A stretch of DNA of 64,000 nt from Pseudomonas sp. KBW05 (GCF_003852405.1 NZ_QAJM01000002.1:41107-105106); one strand, 5' to 3'. Shown: positions 26,369 through 37,159, numbered from the stretch's first letter. Program-made: numbers and translations. Notes: generated by a model from the sequence alone, not told the origin.

Positions 26369-26839
26369 TTATAACAGCGCGATACGCTCAAGTTCAGCCT
26401 TCAGCTCAGCAGCGCCGAGGCGCGCAAGCGGCAGTGCGAAAAAGGCCCGGCAGCGGCTTTCGATGGTTTCCAGGGTTGCGTGAAAGGCGGCGTCAAGCAT
26501 CGCTTCGTCGCCGTCAACCTCTGAAGGGTCTTCCAGCCCCCAATGCGCCTTCATCGCTGGCCCGAAATACACCGGGCAGGCTTCACCGGCGGCCTTGTCG
26601 CACACGGTGATCACCAGATCCGGCGGGCTGTCTTCAAACGCGTCATTGCCTTTGCTGTACAAGCCTTCGGTGTTGATACCTGCGGCTGCCAGCGTCGTCA
26701 GGCTACGCGGCAAGACCTGGCCCTTGGGGAAGCTGCCGGAACTGACGGCCACGAAACCCGCTGGCGCCAAGTGGTTGAACACCGCCTCAGACAAAATGCT
26801 GCGGCAACTGTTGGCGGTACACATGAACAGGACTTTCAT
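26369..26839 (-). CDS. arsC: Arsenate reductase, low-molecular-weight phosphatase type
   Basis: 156 aa. The nucleophilic loop is C7-TANSC-R13 (CX5R) at the N-terminus, with further redox cysteines C80 and C88 ([12 protein letters not shown]), the arrangement of thioredoxin-coupled ArsC. It reduces arsenate to arsenite for ArsB. The start ATG is 2 bp after the arsB stop. The frame is open far upstream, but only because it reads through arsB out of frame. Confidence 0.95.
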   Translation of the reverse strand: MKVLFMCTANSCRSILSEAVFNHLAPAGFVAVSSGSFPKGQVLPRSLTTLAAAGINTEGLYSKGNDAFEDSPPDLVITVCDKAAGEACPVYFGPAMKAHWGLEDPSEVDGDEAMLDAAFHATLETIESRCRAFFALPLARLGAAELKAELERIALL

Positions 26840-26841
26840 AT

Positions 26842-28125
26842 TCAAATACTCAGGCGCAGAGCGAGGGCGGCAAGGGTGATCAACAGCACCGGCAAGGTCA
26901 GCACAATCCCGACCTTGAAGTAGTAGCCCCAGGTGATAGTGATGCCCTTGCGCGCAAGGATATGCAGCCACAACAACGTGGCGAGGCTGCCAATCGGGGT
27001 GATTTTCGGGCCGAGGTCGCTGCCGATTACGTTGGCGTAGATCATCGCGTCCTTGACCACACCCACGGCATGGCTGGACTCGATGGACAACGCGCCGATC
27101 AGCACCGTCGGCAGGTTGTTCATCGCCGAGGACAGCAAGGCCGTCAGCACGCCGGTGCCCATGGCCGCACCCCACACGCCGTAGGTGGCGAAGGTATCCA
27201 GCCAGGTCGCGAGGTAGTTGGTGAGGCCGGCGTTGCGCAAGCCGTACACCACCAGGTACATGCCCAGGGAGAAAATCACGATCTGCCACGGCGCTTCCTT
27301 CAGCACCTTACGCGTGGAAATTTTGTGGCCCTTGGCGGCGATCACCAGCAGAAGCAGGGCGCATACGGCGGAGATCGCACTGATGGGAATGCCCAATGGC
27401 TCCAGAGCGAAACAACCGACCAAGAGGATGCCGAGCACCCACCAGCCGGCGCGGAAGGTGGCGCGGTCATGGATCGCACTGGCCGGATCAGCCAGGTCAG
27501 CGGGGTTGTAAACCTGCGGAATATCGCGGCGGAAAAACCACAGCAACACGGCCAGCGTGGCGGCGACACTGACAAGGTTCACCGGCACCATCACGGCCGC
27601 GTATTCGTTGAAGCCAATCTTGAAGTAGTCCGCCGAAACGATGTTCACCAGGTTCGACACCACCAGCGGCAGGCTCGCGGTGTCGGCGATAAAGCCTGCG
27701 CCCATGACAAAGGCCAGGGTCGCCGCCGGGGAAAAGCGCAGCGCCAGGAGCATCGACATCACGATGGGCGTGAGGATCAGCGCGGCGCCGTCGTTGGCAA
27801 ACAGCGCCGAGACCAACGCGCCCAGCAGCACCATATAGGCAAACAAGCGTCGCCCGCGCCCACGGCCCCAGCGTGCGACATGCAGTGCGGTCCAGGCGAA
27901 GAAGCCGGCTTCGTCCAGCAACAGGCTGATGATGATTAGCGCGACAAAGGTGCCGGTGGCATTCCAGATGATGTGCCACACCACCGGAATGTCCGCCAGG
28001 CTGATCACGCCACAGGCCAGGGCGAGGATGGCGCCCATCGTCGCGCTCCAGCCGACGCCGAGGCCCTTGGGCTGCCAGATGACCAGAATGATGGTGAACA
28101 GAAAAATGCCAATGGCGACAAGCAT
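26842..28125 (-). CDS. arsB: Arsenite efflux pump ArsB
   Basis: 427-aa inner-membrane arsenite/antimonite antiporter with about 12 hydrophobic segments; [14 protein letters not shown] and [13 protein letters not shown] are characteristic. The start [21 protein letters not shown] matches ArsB homologues and is preceded by CGGAGC; the longer in-frame reading was rejected. It sits between arsR and arsC. Confidence 0.95.
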   Translation of the reverse strand: MLVAIGIFLFTIILVIWQPKGLGVGWSATMGAILALACGVISLADIPVVWHIIWNATGTFVALIIISLLLDEAGFFAWTALHVARWGRGRGRRLFAYMVLLGALVSALFANDGAALILTPIVMSMLLALRFSPAATLAFVMGAGFIADTASLPLVVSNLVNIVSADYFKIGFNEYAAVMVPVNLVSVAATLAVLLWFFRRDIPQVYNPADLADPASAIHDRATFRAGWWVLGILLVGCFALEPLGIPISAISAVCALLLLVIAAKGHKISTRKVLKEAPWQIVIFSLGMYLVVYGLRNAGLTNYLATWLDTFATYGVWGAAMGTGVLTALLSSAMNNLPTVLIGALSIESSHAVGVVKDAMIYANVIGSDLGPKITPIGSLATLLWLHILARKGITITWGYYFKVGIVLTLPVLLITLAALALRLSI

Positions 28126-28144
28126 CAATAAAAGCTCCGAAGGC

Positions 28145-28501
28145 TCAGCAGCAGGCGCTGGCCCGTTGTGGTCTGTTGCCCATTGCATCCAGACGTTGGG
28201 TGTCGGCATGCAACCACGGCAGGTTGGCTTGCAGGGTGATGTCCAGCACTTGGGTGACCCACGCGGGCAGTGCCGGGTTGATGCGGTAGTAGATCCACTG
28301 ACCCTGGCGACGATCCAGCATCAGCCCGCAACTGCGCAGCTGCGCCAGGTGACGGGAGATTTTCGGCTGGCTGTCCTCCAGGGCATGGATCAGTTCGCAC
28401 ACGCAAAGTTCGCCTTCGCGCGCAACCAACAACGTCAGGCGTGCCCGGGTGGCATCGGCCAGGCATTTGAACAACTCGGGAGGGGAGATGAGCTCGGACA
28501 T
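28145..28501 (-). CDS. arsR: Arsenic-responsive repressor ArsR
   Basis: 118-aa ArsR/SmtB winged-helix repressor. The arsenite-binding CxC motif is present in [11 protein letters not shown] in the DNA-binding helix, and recognition helix [13 protein letters not shown] follows; two extra cysteines end the protein. It releases its operator when arsenite binds, inducing arsBCH. The start [16 protein letters not shown] is 13 bp from a perfect inverted repeat. Confidence 0.95.
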   Translation of the reverse strand: MSELISPPELFKCLADATRARLTLLVAREGELCVCELIHALEDSQPKISRHLAQLRSCGLMLDRRQGQWIYYRINPALPAWVTQVLDITLQANLPWLHADTQRLDAMGNRPQRASACC

Positions 28502-28513
28502 GGCCAAGACCCT

Positions 28514-28560
28514 ATACATATGGAAAAACGAATATACGTATTTCCATATGTATCGGTCAA
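28514..28560 (-). promoter_or_regulatory. arsR promoter with ArsR operator
   Basis: On the minus strand: TTGACC (28555-28560), 18-bp spacer, TATATT (28531-28536). A 13-bp perfect inverted repeat ATACATATGGAAA-N14-TTTCCATATGTAT (28514-28526 and 28541-28553) has one arm in the spacer and the other downstream of the -10, ideal for repression by the dimeric ArsR. Confidence 0.85.
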
Positions 28561-28572
28561 ACCGATTTTCGC

Positions 28573-28586
28573 TTGATCTGGATCAA
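28573..28586 (+). promoter_or_regulatory. Perfect Anr/FNR box
   Basis: TTGAT-CTGG-ATCAA, identical to the FNR/Anr consensus TTGAT-N4-ATCAA. It lies about 97 bp upstream of the 71-aa gene start at 28677, with AT-rich -10-like bases at 28614-28624. It would make that gene oxygen-responsive. Confidence 0.6.
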
Positions 28587-28676
28587 GTGCCCGCAAATCT
28601 GCCGCAAGTGTTTGAAATTAAAATGAAACACGAATGTCCTAAAGTGCCTGCCATTGCTAATGAAGGAAGAACCCGC

Positions 28677-28892
28677 GTGACCCGTGCCACTCGCAACCTG
28701 CGCAAGACCCTCGATTCCGTCGCGGAAAATAACGAAACCGCTGCGTTCGACCTGATGCGCGCCGTGGAAAAGCTCGGCGATGAAGTGCTGCGCCAGCGTT
28801 TGCTCAACACCATTCACCGGTTGAACCAGGACGCCTACGAACTGCGCGAAGCGCGCGACTCGGTGGAGCAGGTGTCCGTCAGGCTCGCCTGA
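28677..28892 (+). CDS. 71-aa helical hypothetical protein, probable Anr target
   Basis: A small, charged, all-helical protein (TRNLRKTLDSVAENNETAAF, then LRQRLLNTIHRLNQDAYELR). GTG was chosen because GAAGGAAG lies upstream and the predicted transcription start would fall between 28620 and 28631, after or at an alternative ATG at 28623. Preceded by a perfect Anr box; divergent from arsR. No named family recognised. Confidence 0.6.
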   Translation: MTRATRNLRKTLDSVAENNETAAFDLMRAVEKLGDEVLRQRLLNTIHRLNQDAYELREARDSVEQVSVRLA

Positions 28893-28963
28893 GCAAGATC
28901 GTTCAAGACAAGCGCCTTGTTGCGCTGGCATGCTTGGCGACTGTCTGTCGATGAGCCGTCTCC

Positions 28964-29659
28964 ATGCCTACCGCCTTACCTCATTACGCCTTCGCACGCG
29001 GCGCCATCGCCGTCATTCCGCTTTCCCTGGCCTGTGCGCCGTGGGGGCTGTTGGCCGGCTCCATGGCCATTGATGCGCAATTCACCCCGCTGCAAGCCCA
29101 GGGTTTGTCCGCCATTGTGTTCGCCGGCGCCGCGCAGTTGGTGGCGATCGGCATGGTCAAGAGCGGCGCGAGCCTGATCTCCATCGTGCTGACCACCTTG
29201 CTGCTGACGTCCCAGCATTTGCTCTACGGCATGCACATGCGCCCGACACTTTCGGCGCTCAACACACGCTGGCGGATGAGCCTGGGGTTTCTGCTCACCG
29301 ACGAATTCTTCGCCCTGGTCAGCCACTATGACCGCCAGACGTTTAATCGCTGGTATGCCCTGGGCGTCGGCTTGACGTTCTATATCGCCTGGAATTTGTT
29401 CACCCTCGCCGGCATCGTGTTGGGCAAGAGCATTCCCGGCCTGGACCAGTTGGGCTTGGAGTTTTCGATTGCGGCGACCTTTATTGCGCTGATCACTCCG
29501 GTGGTCCGCGATGTGCCGACCGTGGTCTGTGTGGCCGTGTCGTTGCTGTTCTCGGTGTGGCTGAGCTTCCTGCAGTGGGAATCGGCGGTGGTGGTGTCGG
29601 GTGTATTGGGGATGAGCGCCGGGTATGCCTGCAAACGACTGGGAGTAGGGCAGCGATGA
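28964..29659 (+). CDS. azlC: AzlC-family branched-chain amino acid exporter subunit
   Basis: 231-aa inner-membrane protein with several hydrophobic helices. PLSLACAPWGLLAGSMA near the N-terminus and SAIVFAGAAQLVAIGMV are AzlC signatures. With AzlD it forms a two-component exporter of branched-chain amino acids and related compounds. Its stop overlaps the AzlD start (ATGA). Confidence 0.9.
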   Translation: MPTALPHYAFARGAIAVIPLSLACAPWGLLAGSMAIDAQFTPLQAQGLSAIVFAGAAQLVAIGMVKSGASLISIVLTTLLLTSQHLLYGMHMRPTLSALNTRWRMSLGFLLTDEFFALVSHYDRQTFNRWYALGVGLTFYIAWNLFTLAGIVLGKSIPGLDQLGLEFSIAATFIALITPVVRDVPTVVCVAVSLLFSVWLSFLQWESAVVVSGVLGMSAGYACKRLGVGQR

Positions 29660-29970
29660 TCTACCTCATGATTGTGACGATGGGCCTGGTGGTGTTTCTC
29701 AACCGTTACCTGTTTATCGAGCCGCGTTTGCCGGTGCGCCTGAACCGTGGTGCGCGGGAGTTTCTCGGGTTTGCGGTGCCGGGGATGCTCACGGCGATTT
29801 GCGGGCCGATCATCTTCCTGGCCGATCACCAGCACCTCAACCTGAGCCCGACCAACCCCTATCTGCTCGCCGGGATCAGCGCGGTGGCGTTGATGTACTG
29901 GACGCGCAATGTGCTGCTCACGGTGCTGTTGAGCATGGCGTTGTTCTATCTGTTTCGCTGGCTGCTCTGA
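29656..29970 (+). CDS. azlD: AzlD-family small transporter subunit
   Basis: 104-aa protein with four hydrophobic stretches (IYLMIVTMGLVVFLNRYLF at the start, LRWL-type end), the usual AzlD size. It overlaps azlC by 4 nt, so the two are translationally coupled. Confidence 0.88.
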   Translation: MIYLMIVTMGLVVFLNRYLFIEPRLPVRLNRGAREFLGFAVPGMLTAICGPIIFLADHQHLNLSPTNPYLLAGISAVALMYWTRNVLLTVLLSMALFYLFRWLL

Positions 29971-29980
29971 CGTGCAGGCG

Positions 29981-30006
29981 AAAAAAAGCCCGCGGGAGGG
30001 CGGGCT
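29981..30006 (-). terminator. Intrinsic terminator between azlD and the small membrane protein
   Basis: AGCCCGC/GCGGGCT stem with seven T residues on the minus strand side; it terminates the leftward gene at 30095-30310. Confidence 0.7.
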
Positions 30007-30094
30007 GAAGGGAGACTTCTAAAAATGAGCGTGGCCACTATAGGTGGCCCATTCTCCCTTCACAGTGAAACTAAATTCATGCTGGCGTGTTGCA

Positions 30095-30310
30095 TCAGCT
30101 CTTGGCGTTGAGCTTGCGCAGTTCTTCATACGTGGCCGACTGGACGAACCAGAAGCCGGAAATGATGCACCACGTCAACGTGCCGCCGATCAGGACCGCC
30201 AGGCCCGTCAGGAAACTTGCACCGAACATTGTCACCAAACCCATCAGCCAAACGAAGGCCAGGGCGATGTAGAGCACAGTGTTGTTGACGCTGATGACGA
30301 AATCTTTCAT
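30095..30310 (-). CDS. Small membrane protein
   Basis: 71 aa with two hydrophobic helices (VLYIALAFVWLMGLVTMFG and LTGLAVLIGGTLTWCIISG) and a short cytosolic tail. AAGGAAGC lies just upstream of the ATG. Monocistronic, with its own terminator. Function unknown. Confidence 0.7.
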   Translation of the reverse strand: MKDFVISVNNTVLYIALAFVWLMGLVTMFGASFLTGLAVLIGGTLTWCIISGFWFVQSATYEELRKLNAKS

Positions 30311-30456
30311 GACGCTTCCTTGTAGAGAATATCCCGTTGACCTCCTCAGTGAGATCAACGTTGGCATCATAATGCCATGTGTCAGCAGGCGCTACCTTTG
30401 ACCCCTCGTTCGCCGGCAAGTGGTAGAGTCGCGTTTTTTTGCGACGGAGCAATGGC

Positions 30457-30810
30457 ATGCACAAGGTGGTAATGGGCGCATTGGTACTGGCGGCACTGGC
30501 CGGTTGCGCAGGTTCGAAGATGAAAGACGCGCGCGCGGGCACGCCCTACAAGACCCTGGCTTCGGATAAGGCCACCTTGGTGGTTGCCGAATGCATCCAG
30601 TTCGGCTGGCAGGACGAAAGCGTGTTTGGCGTGGACGCGGGTGGTTTCAAAGAACCCAACGGAGCAGGCGGTTTCACCGTGTACACCACCGGCGGCGATT
30701 ACTTTGTCGATGTGCAAAGCGCAGGTGCCGGTGCCACGGTCAAGTACTACGCCGTTGACGACAACATGCCCGCCAAGCGCCGCCTGGCGGCACTCGCGAC
30801 TTGCCTGTAA
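30457..30810 (+). CDS. Hypothetical lipoprotein
   Basis: 117 aa. Lipobox LAGC with Cys17 after a short hydrophobic signal (MHKVVMGALVLAALAGC), so it is lipid-anchored. The remainder is a compact beta-rich domain (TLVVAECIQFGWQDESVFG, YFVDVQSAGAGATVKYY). The ATG is preceded by CGGAGC. It resembles small Pseudomonas lipoproteins of unknown function. Confidence 0.75.
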   Translation: MHKVVMGALVLAALAGCAGSKMKDARAGTPYKTLASDKATLVVAECIQFGWQDESVFGVDAGGFKEPNGAGGFTVYTTGGDYFVDVQSAGAGATVKYYAVDDNMPAKRRLAALATCL

Positions 30811-30955
30811 TCCGTTGCCTTAGTGGTTTTAGGAAATGCCCGGCGGGACAGCCGCCGGCCATTCGCTTATCATTCGTCCCGCTCGTTCGGCGTGATGGCT
30901 CTTTACCAGTACACGGACGTCGAGGCCGACACGCCGGGCGAGCATCCTTTTTTCT

Positions 30956-31660
30956 CTAGCGCGGCATATAACCCAAGTGCCAGCGCCGTGGAATCTTCAG
31001 CGACACCACCCCCAGCAACGCCGCCAACCCACCGCTGACCAGCAGCGCCTTCAGGCCCATCTGCTGTTCCAGTAGTGCGCCGAGCACCGCCCCGACAAAC
31101 ATTCCGCCCCATGGAATCAGTTGCACACGCCAGCCATTGCGCCGCTCCCCCAGCATCCAACGCCCCAGGCCGCGCCCAAAACGCGAGAGCGCGCCCGTCA
31201 CGTACGTCAGGCCCACCGGCAACCCGTTGACCTCTTCCACCGCCGCATTGAGCATGCCCATCGCAATGATCGCCGCCAACAAGGCGGGCAAGGCATCGTC
31301 CGTGGGCAACAATGCGCCAGCGCAGAGCAGGGCGGCGATGCACAGCAGCAAGGGCAGGGCATGCCGGCGGCTGAGGCGGCTGACCATCACACCCAACGCA
31401 TTGCCGACGACAAAGGTGGCCACCAGCAACAGCAATCGCCCCGTCAGGCCAAGATCACCCGCACTGATCGCCACCGCCAGCCGCGTGGTGTTGCCACTCA
31501 TGAACGAGACAAAATCGCCACTGGCCATAAAGCCAATGGCATCGGTCATGCCCGCCAGCACCGAAAGGCTGGCGACCAACATCAACCCGACCCGGCCGCG
31601 CCAGCGTTGGCGGTGAGCGTGTAGGGCATTGGCGTAAGGCTTGGGGGACGACGGCAGCAT
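30956..31660 (-). CDS. DUF1275/YoaK-family membrane protein
   Basis: 234-aa inner-membrane protein with six or more helices. The opening SVLAGMTDAIGFMASGDFVSF and FMSGNTTRLAVAIS are hallmark segments of the YoaK/DUF1275 family, whose function is not established. Confidence 0.85.
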   Translation of the reverse strand: MLPSSPKPYANALHAHRQRWRGRVGLMLVASLSVLAGMTDAIGFMASGDFVSFMSGNTTRLAVAISAGDLGLTGRLLLLVATFVVGNALGVMVSRLSRRHALPLLLCIAALLCAGALLPTDDALPALLAAIIAMGMLNAAVEEVNGLPVGLTYVTGALSRFGRGLGRWMLGERRNGWRVQLIPWGGMFVGAVLGALLEQQMGLKALLVSGGLAALLGVVSLKIPRRWHLGYMPR

Positions 31661-31728
31661 AGGGCTGGGCTCCGTGTGAGATTATTCGGCCACTACCGTA
31701 GGACGCTTTGCCAGCCCGCGCAATGACC

Positions 31729-33351
31729 TCAAGCACACTCCAGGCGCCAGCCTGCGCTTTCCCAGCTCAGGTAATGCGTCGGCCGGATTGCCCGCATGAA
31801 CGCCTCATCATGGGACACCGCGACTATCGCCCCGGTAAACCCTTGCAGAGCCTGCTCAAATGCGACCACCGATTCCAAGTCCAAGTGGTTGGTGGGCTCG
31901 TCCAACAACAGCAACTGCGCAGGCGTTTTGCGCCACAAGGCAATTGCCATCGCAGCCTTCAGGCGTTCGCCGCCGCTGAGCTGTCCTGCCGGTTGAGTCA
32001 CGCGCAACGCGTCCAGTTGCAAAAGGGCCAGACGCGTACGCAGTTCGGCTTCTGTCATCGGCGTGTCGAGGCGGTTGAGCTGTTCGACGATGGAGCGCTG
32101 GTCATCGAGCAGCGCGAGCTGTTGATCGATATAGGCGCAGGGCACATGCACGCTGCAAACCCCGCCAACGGCCTGCCAATGCCCCGCTAGCACCTTGAGC
32201 AACGTGGATTTGCCGCAGCCGTTCGGCCCGCGCACCGCAACGCGAACGGGGCCCGCTAGATGAAGGTCGAGGCCTGTGCGTGCGAGCCAAGGCAGGTCAA
32301 CATCCACCAGGTGCAGCACCTGTCGGCCGTTGGGCACGGTCGAGGCGGGCAACGCGAGCATCGTCGGCGTTTCATCCAGTACACGCTCGTAGGCCTGGCG
32401 TACCTGAGCGTCGAGTTCGTGCTTGTGGGCACGGTGTGCACTGCCCACATTGCTGAGGATTTCGCTGGCGGCGCCTTTCCAGCGAGCCTTGGTGAAACGG
32501 TCCACGTTGGCGGCGTCTGCCTGCTTGCGCGAACGCGCGGCGTGCCGTTGCAAATTGTCATGGTCTGTTTGCAGGCGCTGTCGTTCGCGGTTGCGGGTCA
32601 GGCGTGCGTGTTCCAGGGCCGCGACTGCCGCATGCTGTTCGGCGTCACGCTGCTGGCGGTAGGCATCGTAATTGCCGCCATAGACCTTGGCGCCAAGGGG
32701 CGAAAGTTCGATGATGCGCCCCAGGGTATTGAGCAGTTGCCGGTCGTGGCTGACCACCACCAGGCCGCCGCGCCAATCTGCCAACCGTTGCAGCAGCCAG
32801 GCGCGACCGCTGCGGTCGAGGTGGTTGGTCGGTTCATCGAGGACCAACAACTGTGGTGCAGCCAGCAGCGCGCCGATCACCGCCACCCGCGCCAATTGGC
32901 CGCCGCTGAGTTGATCGGCCAGGCTGTCAGGACCTAGGTGTGGCAGTCCAGCGTTATTCAGCGCGTGGCGCAGGCGTTCGCCGAGGTCCCAGCGGTCGTC
33001 GATCAGTTCTAGATCTTGCAGTTGCGCCGTGCCGCTGGTCATTCGCTCAAGGGCCGCCAAGGCCGGGGCTGTACCGGTGAGATGGGCGATGGTGTCGCCG
33101 GGGGCAACGTCCAGGTTTTGCGGCACGTAAGCCACACTGGCCGAGCGATTCAGCGTGCCGCTGGAGGGCTGCAGGTGCCCGGCAATCAATTGGGCAAGGA
33201 TGCTTTTACCCTGGCCGTTGCGTCCAACGATGCCGGTAGGCGTGTGATCGATGGACAGGTTCAGGTCTTGCAGTAACGTTTCGCCATTGGCGAACTGAAA
33301 GCCCAGGTGTTGCAGGGAAACGAGTGCGGGCAGCCGGTTGACGTCAGTCAT
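31729..33351 (-). CDS. ABC-F family ATPase
   Basis: 540-aa soluble protein with two ABC cassettes and no membrane segment. Walker A motifs are GRNGQGKS and GPNGCGKST; signatures LSGGQLARVAV and LSGGERLKAAM; both Walker B motifs end DEPTNHLD. The linker between cassettes is Arg/Gln-rich (RLTRNRERQRLQTDHDN). ABC-F proteins act on ribosomes in translation or antibiotic protection; which type is not decidable here. The start MTDVNRLPAL follows GGAGG. Confidence 0.9.
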   Translation of the reverse strand: MTDVNRLPALVSLQHLGFQFANGETLLQDLNLSIDHTPTGIVGRNGQGKSILAQLIAGHLQPSSGTLNRSASVAYVPQNLDVAPGDTIAHLTGTAPALAALERMTSGTAQLQDLELIDDRWDLGERLRHALNNAGLPHLGPDSLADQLSGGQLARVAVIGALLAAPQLLVLDEPTNHLDRSGRAWLLQRLADWRGGLVVVSHDRQLLNTLGRIIELSPLGAKVYGGNYDAYRQQRDAEQHAAVAALEHARLTRNRERQRLQTDHDNLQRHAARSRKQADAANVDRFTKARWKGAASEILSNVGSAHRAHKHELDAQVRQAYERVLDETPTMLALPASTVPNGRQVLHLVDVDLPWLARTGLDLHLAGPVRVAVRGPNGCGKSTLLKVLAGHWQAVGGVCSVHVPCAYIDQQLALLDDQRSIVEQLNRLDTPMTEAELRTRLALLQLDALRVTQPAGQLSGGERLKAAMAIALWRKTPAQLLLLDEPTNHLDLESVVAFEQALQGFTGAIVAVSHDEAFMRAIRPTHYLSWESAGWRLECA

Positions 33352-33475
33352 CAGCACCTCCAAAAAAATGTCGAACAGGCCAACAAGCGCGCTGGGCGGC
33401 TTGTTGCAGATACATTTTGGAAGGCTTAGTTATTCACGTCGGCGGTCGTCCCGATACTCAGAAGGGACGCAAAGG

Positions 33476-34513
33476 CTAACCCTGCTTGGCGGCTTTCGGC
33501 AAGCCCGCTGCCAACTTTTCCAGAAACATCGCCAGCGCCACTTCTTCCGCCTTGAGCCCCTTGCGCACTCGCGGCTTGGGCAATTTGGACAGTTCCCCCA
33601 GGCTGAAATGCTCCAGCACTGCCGGGTGGATGTAACACTTGCGGCACACCGCCGGGGTATTGCCCAGTTGCTTGGCGACGTCCTTGACCGTTGCCACCAC
33701 ATGGCGCTTGGCGTCGGATTCGGGCTGCCATTGCAGTTCGCGCAGTACCGCCAGCGCCAAGGCTGTACCGGCCCAGGTGCGGTAGTCCTTGGCGGTGAAG
33801 TCGGCGCCGGTGAGGCTGTGCAGGTAGGCGTTGACGTCATGGGAACTGACCGTGTGCCGTTCACCGTCTGCGTCGAGGTATTGGAACAGGTCTTGTCCCG
33901 GCAGCTCCAGGCAACGCTTGACCACCGTCGCCAGGCGCCGGTCCCGTACGCTGACCTGGTGCTCCACGCCACTCTTGCCGCGAAACTGGAACTGGATCTC
34001 GCTGCCCTTGATGTCGACATGCCGGTTTCGCAGGGTGGTCAGCCCATAGGACTTGTTTTCACGCGCGTACTGGCTGTTGCCGACGCGGATCAGGGTGGCG
34101 TCGAGCAACATCACTACCGTGGCCAAGACCTTTTCCCGGGTAAAACCAGGCTCGGCGATCTGTGCTTCGAGTTGCTTGCGCAGTTTTGGCAGCGCTTCGC
34201 CAAACGCCTGGAGACGCGAGTACTTGTCACTGTCGCGAACCTCACGCCAGCGCGGGTGATAGCGGTACTGCTTGCGCCCACGGGCATCGCGGCCGGTGGC
34301 TTGCAGATGGCCGCGCGGGTCGGCGCAGATCCACACGTCGGTGTACGCAGGCGGCACGGCGAGGGCGTTCAGGCGCTGGATTTCAGCCGCGTCCTTGATT
34401 CGCACACCCCTGGCGTCGAAGTACTGGAATTGGCCACGCAGGGTCTTGCGGCGAATGCCGGGCTGGGTGTCGTCAACGTAGTGCAGGTCGCGGGGCAGCG
34501 TGGCGTCTGGCAT
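33476..34513 (-). CDS. DNA topoisomerase IB
   Basis: 345-aa poxvirus-like type IB topoisomerase that relaxes supercoils by a transient 3'-phosphotyrosine. Active-site segments are IRVGNSQYARENKSYGLTT (Arg and Lys), KDYRTWAGT (Arg) and the nucleophile Tyr in CRKCYIHPAV. The start MPDATLPRDLHYVDD was chosen because AAGGAA precedes it; the longer frame adds an unlikely N-terminus. Found in many Pseudomonas as a stand-alone gene. Confidence 0.93.
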   Translation of the reverse strand: MPDATLPRDLHYVDDTQPGIRRKTLRGQFQYFDARGVRIKDAAEIQRLNALAVPPAYTDVWICADPRGHLQATGRDARGRKQYRYHPRWREVRDSDKYSRLQAFGEALPKLRKQLEAQIAEPGFTREKVLATVVMLLDATLIRVGNSQYARENKSYGLTTLRNRHVDIKGSEIQFQFRGKSGVEHQVSVRDRRLATVVKRCLELPGQDLFQYLDADGERHTVSSHDVNAYLHSLTGADFTAKDYRTWAGTALALAVLRELQWQPESDAKRHVVATVKDVAKQLGNTPAVCRKCYIHPAVLEHFSLGELSKLPKPRVRKGLKAEEVALAMFLEKLAAGLPKAAKQG

Positions 34514-34591
34514 GGCGAAGGTTCCTTGGCAACAATCAGGCCGGTATGCCTGATTGACCGCAGCCCAGCGCCGTCGTGCCAAAAAGCTTGT

Positions 34592-35671
34592 TTAGGCGAG
34601 TACGGCCACCGCCTTGATCTGTGCCCACAGCGTCTGGCCGGGATGCAGTTGCAACTGATCGCGGGAGAACCGTGTGATACGCGCCAGCAGCGGCGTCCCG
34701 GCCGCATCCAGGCGCACGAGGACGTGGGCATTGTTGTCGGCACCCAACTCCTGGGTAACCGTCACCGGCAAGCGATTGAGAATGCTGCTGTGTTCCTCCG
34801 CCTGCAGGCTGAGGCTCACGTCGCGTGCCTGCACCTTGATCCGCAGCGCTTTGCCCAGCGCCAGCGGCGCATGGGCCACGCGCATGTGCAAGGCACTGGC
34901 GGGCAGTTGCAGGGTCAGCAGTTGATAGTGTTCGTCGTAGGCGCTGACCGTGCCATTGATCACCACACCGGCGTCGTCACCGGAGGCCATCGGCAGGTCG
35001 AGCCGCGCCAGGGTTTCGCCGATGGGGCCGCTGGCGAGGGCCTTGCCGTCATTGAGCAAAACGATGTGATCGGCCAGGCGCGCCACTTCATCCTGGGCAT
35101 GGCTGACGTACAGCACGGGGATGTCCAGTTCATCGTGCAGGCGTTCGAGGTACGGCAGGATCTCGCCCTTGCGCTTGCTGTCGAGGGCCGCCAGCGGTTC
35201 ATCCATCAACAACAACTGCGGACTGGTGAGCAGTGCGCGGGCGATGCCGATACGTTGGCGCTCACCGCCGGACAAGTGTTGCGGGTGGCGGTCGAGCAGG
35301 TGGCCAATCCCCAGCAGTTCGGTGGCCTGGGCCATGTCCACGCGGCGCTGCTGGCGGGCAATGCGCTTGAGGCCGAACTCCAGGTTGGCGCGCACCGACA
35401 GATGAGGAAACAGGCTCGCCTCTTGAAACACATAACCCAACGCACGCTTGTGCGGCGGCACGAACAGGCCCTTGGCGCTGTCTTGCCAGACTTCATTGTT
35501 GATCTGCACAAAGCCTTGCTCAGCGCGCTCCAGCCCGGCGATGCAGCGCAAGCAGGTGGTTTTGCCGGAGCCGGAGTGGCCGTACAACGCGGTGACTCCG
35601 CGCCCCGGCAGTTGCAGATCCACGTCGAGGGCAAATCCCGAGTAGTTCAGTTGCAGGCGTACATCAATCAT
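34592..35671 (-). CDS. modC: Molybdate ABC transporter ATP-binding protein
   Basis: 359 aa. N-terminal ABC cassette (Walker [10 protein letters not shown], signature [15 protein letters not shown], Walker [13 protein letters not shown]) followed by a C-terminal molybdate-binding MOP domain starting near residue 290. The start codon at [12 protein letters not shown] is 5 bp after modB. Third gene of modABC. Confidence 0.95.
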   Translation of the reverse strand: MIDVRLQLNYSGFALDVDLQLPGRGVTALYGHSGSGKTTCLRCIAGLERAEQGFVQINNEVWQDSAKGLFVPPHKRALGYVFQEASLFPHLSVRANLEFGLKRIARQQRRVDMAQATELLGIGHLLDRHPQHLSGGERQRIGIARALLTSPQLLLMDEPLAALDSKRKGEILPYLERLHDELDIPVLYVSHAQDEVARLADHIVLLNDGKALASGPIGETLARLDLPMASGDDAGVVINGTVSAYDEHYQLLTLQLPASALHMRVAHAPLALGKALRIKVQARDVSLSLQAEEHSSILNRLPVTVTQELGADNNAHVLVRLDAAGTPLLARITRFSRDQLQLHPGQTLWAQIKAVAVLA

Positions 35672-35676
35672 CGCGA

Positions 35677-36357
35677 TCAGCTCCAACCCATCTTGGTCTT
35701 ACGGCTGGAGTAGAGCGCCAGCAACACGAGGAAGGCGAACACCACCATAGAGCCTGCCAGCCAATGGGCCTGGGCATATTCCATGGCTTCGACGTGGTCG
35801 TAGATCTGCACCGAGACCACGCGGGTCTTGTCCGGGATATTGCCGCCGATCATCAACACCACGCCAAATTCGCCGACGGTGTGAGCGAACCCGAGAATCG
35901 ACGCGGTGATAAACCCCGGGCGGGCGAGGGGCAGGATCACCGTGAAAAACGTGTCCCAGGGATTGGCGCGCAACGTTGCCGCCACTTCCAGGGGGCGCGT
36001 GCCGATGGCGGAGAAGGCGTTTTGCAACGGCTGCACCACAAACGGCATGGAATAGATCACCGAGCCGATCACCAGCCCGGCGAAGCTGAAGGTGAGGGTG
36101 CCCATGCCCAGCCATTGGGTGAACTGGCCGAAGTAGCCATTGGGGCCCATGGTCAACAGCAGGTAGAAACCGATCACCGTCGGTGGCAACACCAACGGCA
36201 AGGCGACGACTGCGCCGATGGGGCCGCGCCACCACGAACGGGTGCGTGACAGCCACAGGGCAATCGGAGTGCCGATGACCAGCAGGATCACGGTGGTCAG
36301 TGACGCCAGCTTGATGGTCAACCAGATAGCGGAAAAATCGGCACTCGATAGCGGCAT
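35677..36357 (-). CDS. modB: Molybdate ABC transporter permease
   Basis: 226-aa inner-membrane permease with about five or six helices and the permease-ATPase coupling loop [20 protein letters not shown]. It starts immediately after the modA stop. Confidence 0.95.
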   Translation of the reverse strand: MPLSSADFSAIWLTIKLASLTTVILLVIGTPIALWLSRTRSWWRGPIGAVVALPLVLPPTVIGFYLLLTMGPNGYFGQFTQWLGMGTLTFSFAGLVIGSVIYSMPFVVQPLQNAFSAIGTRPLEVAATLRANPWDTFFTVILPLARPGFITASILGFAHTVGEFGVVLMIGGNIPDKTRVVSVQIYDHVEAMEYAQAHWLAGSMVVFAFLVLLALYSSRKTKMGWS

Positions 36358-37155
<798 letters not shown>

Positions 37156-37159
37156 TTAC

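Noticed and set aside
26840-27289. N-terminal extension of ArsC
   Set aside because: It runs through arsB in another frame; the CX5R motif must be near the N-terminus.
33338-35713. Very long open frame on the plus strand (about 790 codons)
   Set aside because: It is antisense to topoisomerase IB and modC, both with clear motifs and starts; high-GC third positions keep antisense frames open. No ribosome site or domain.
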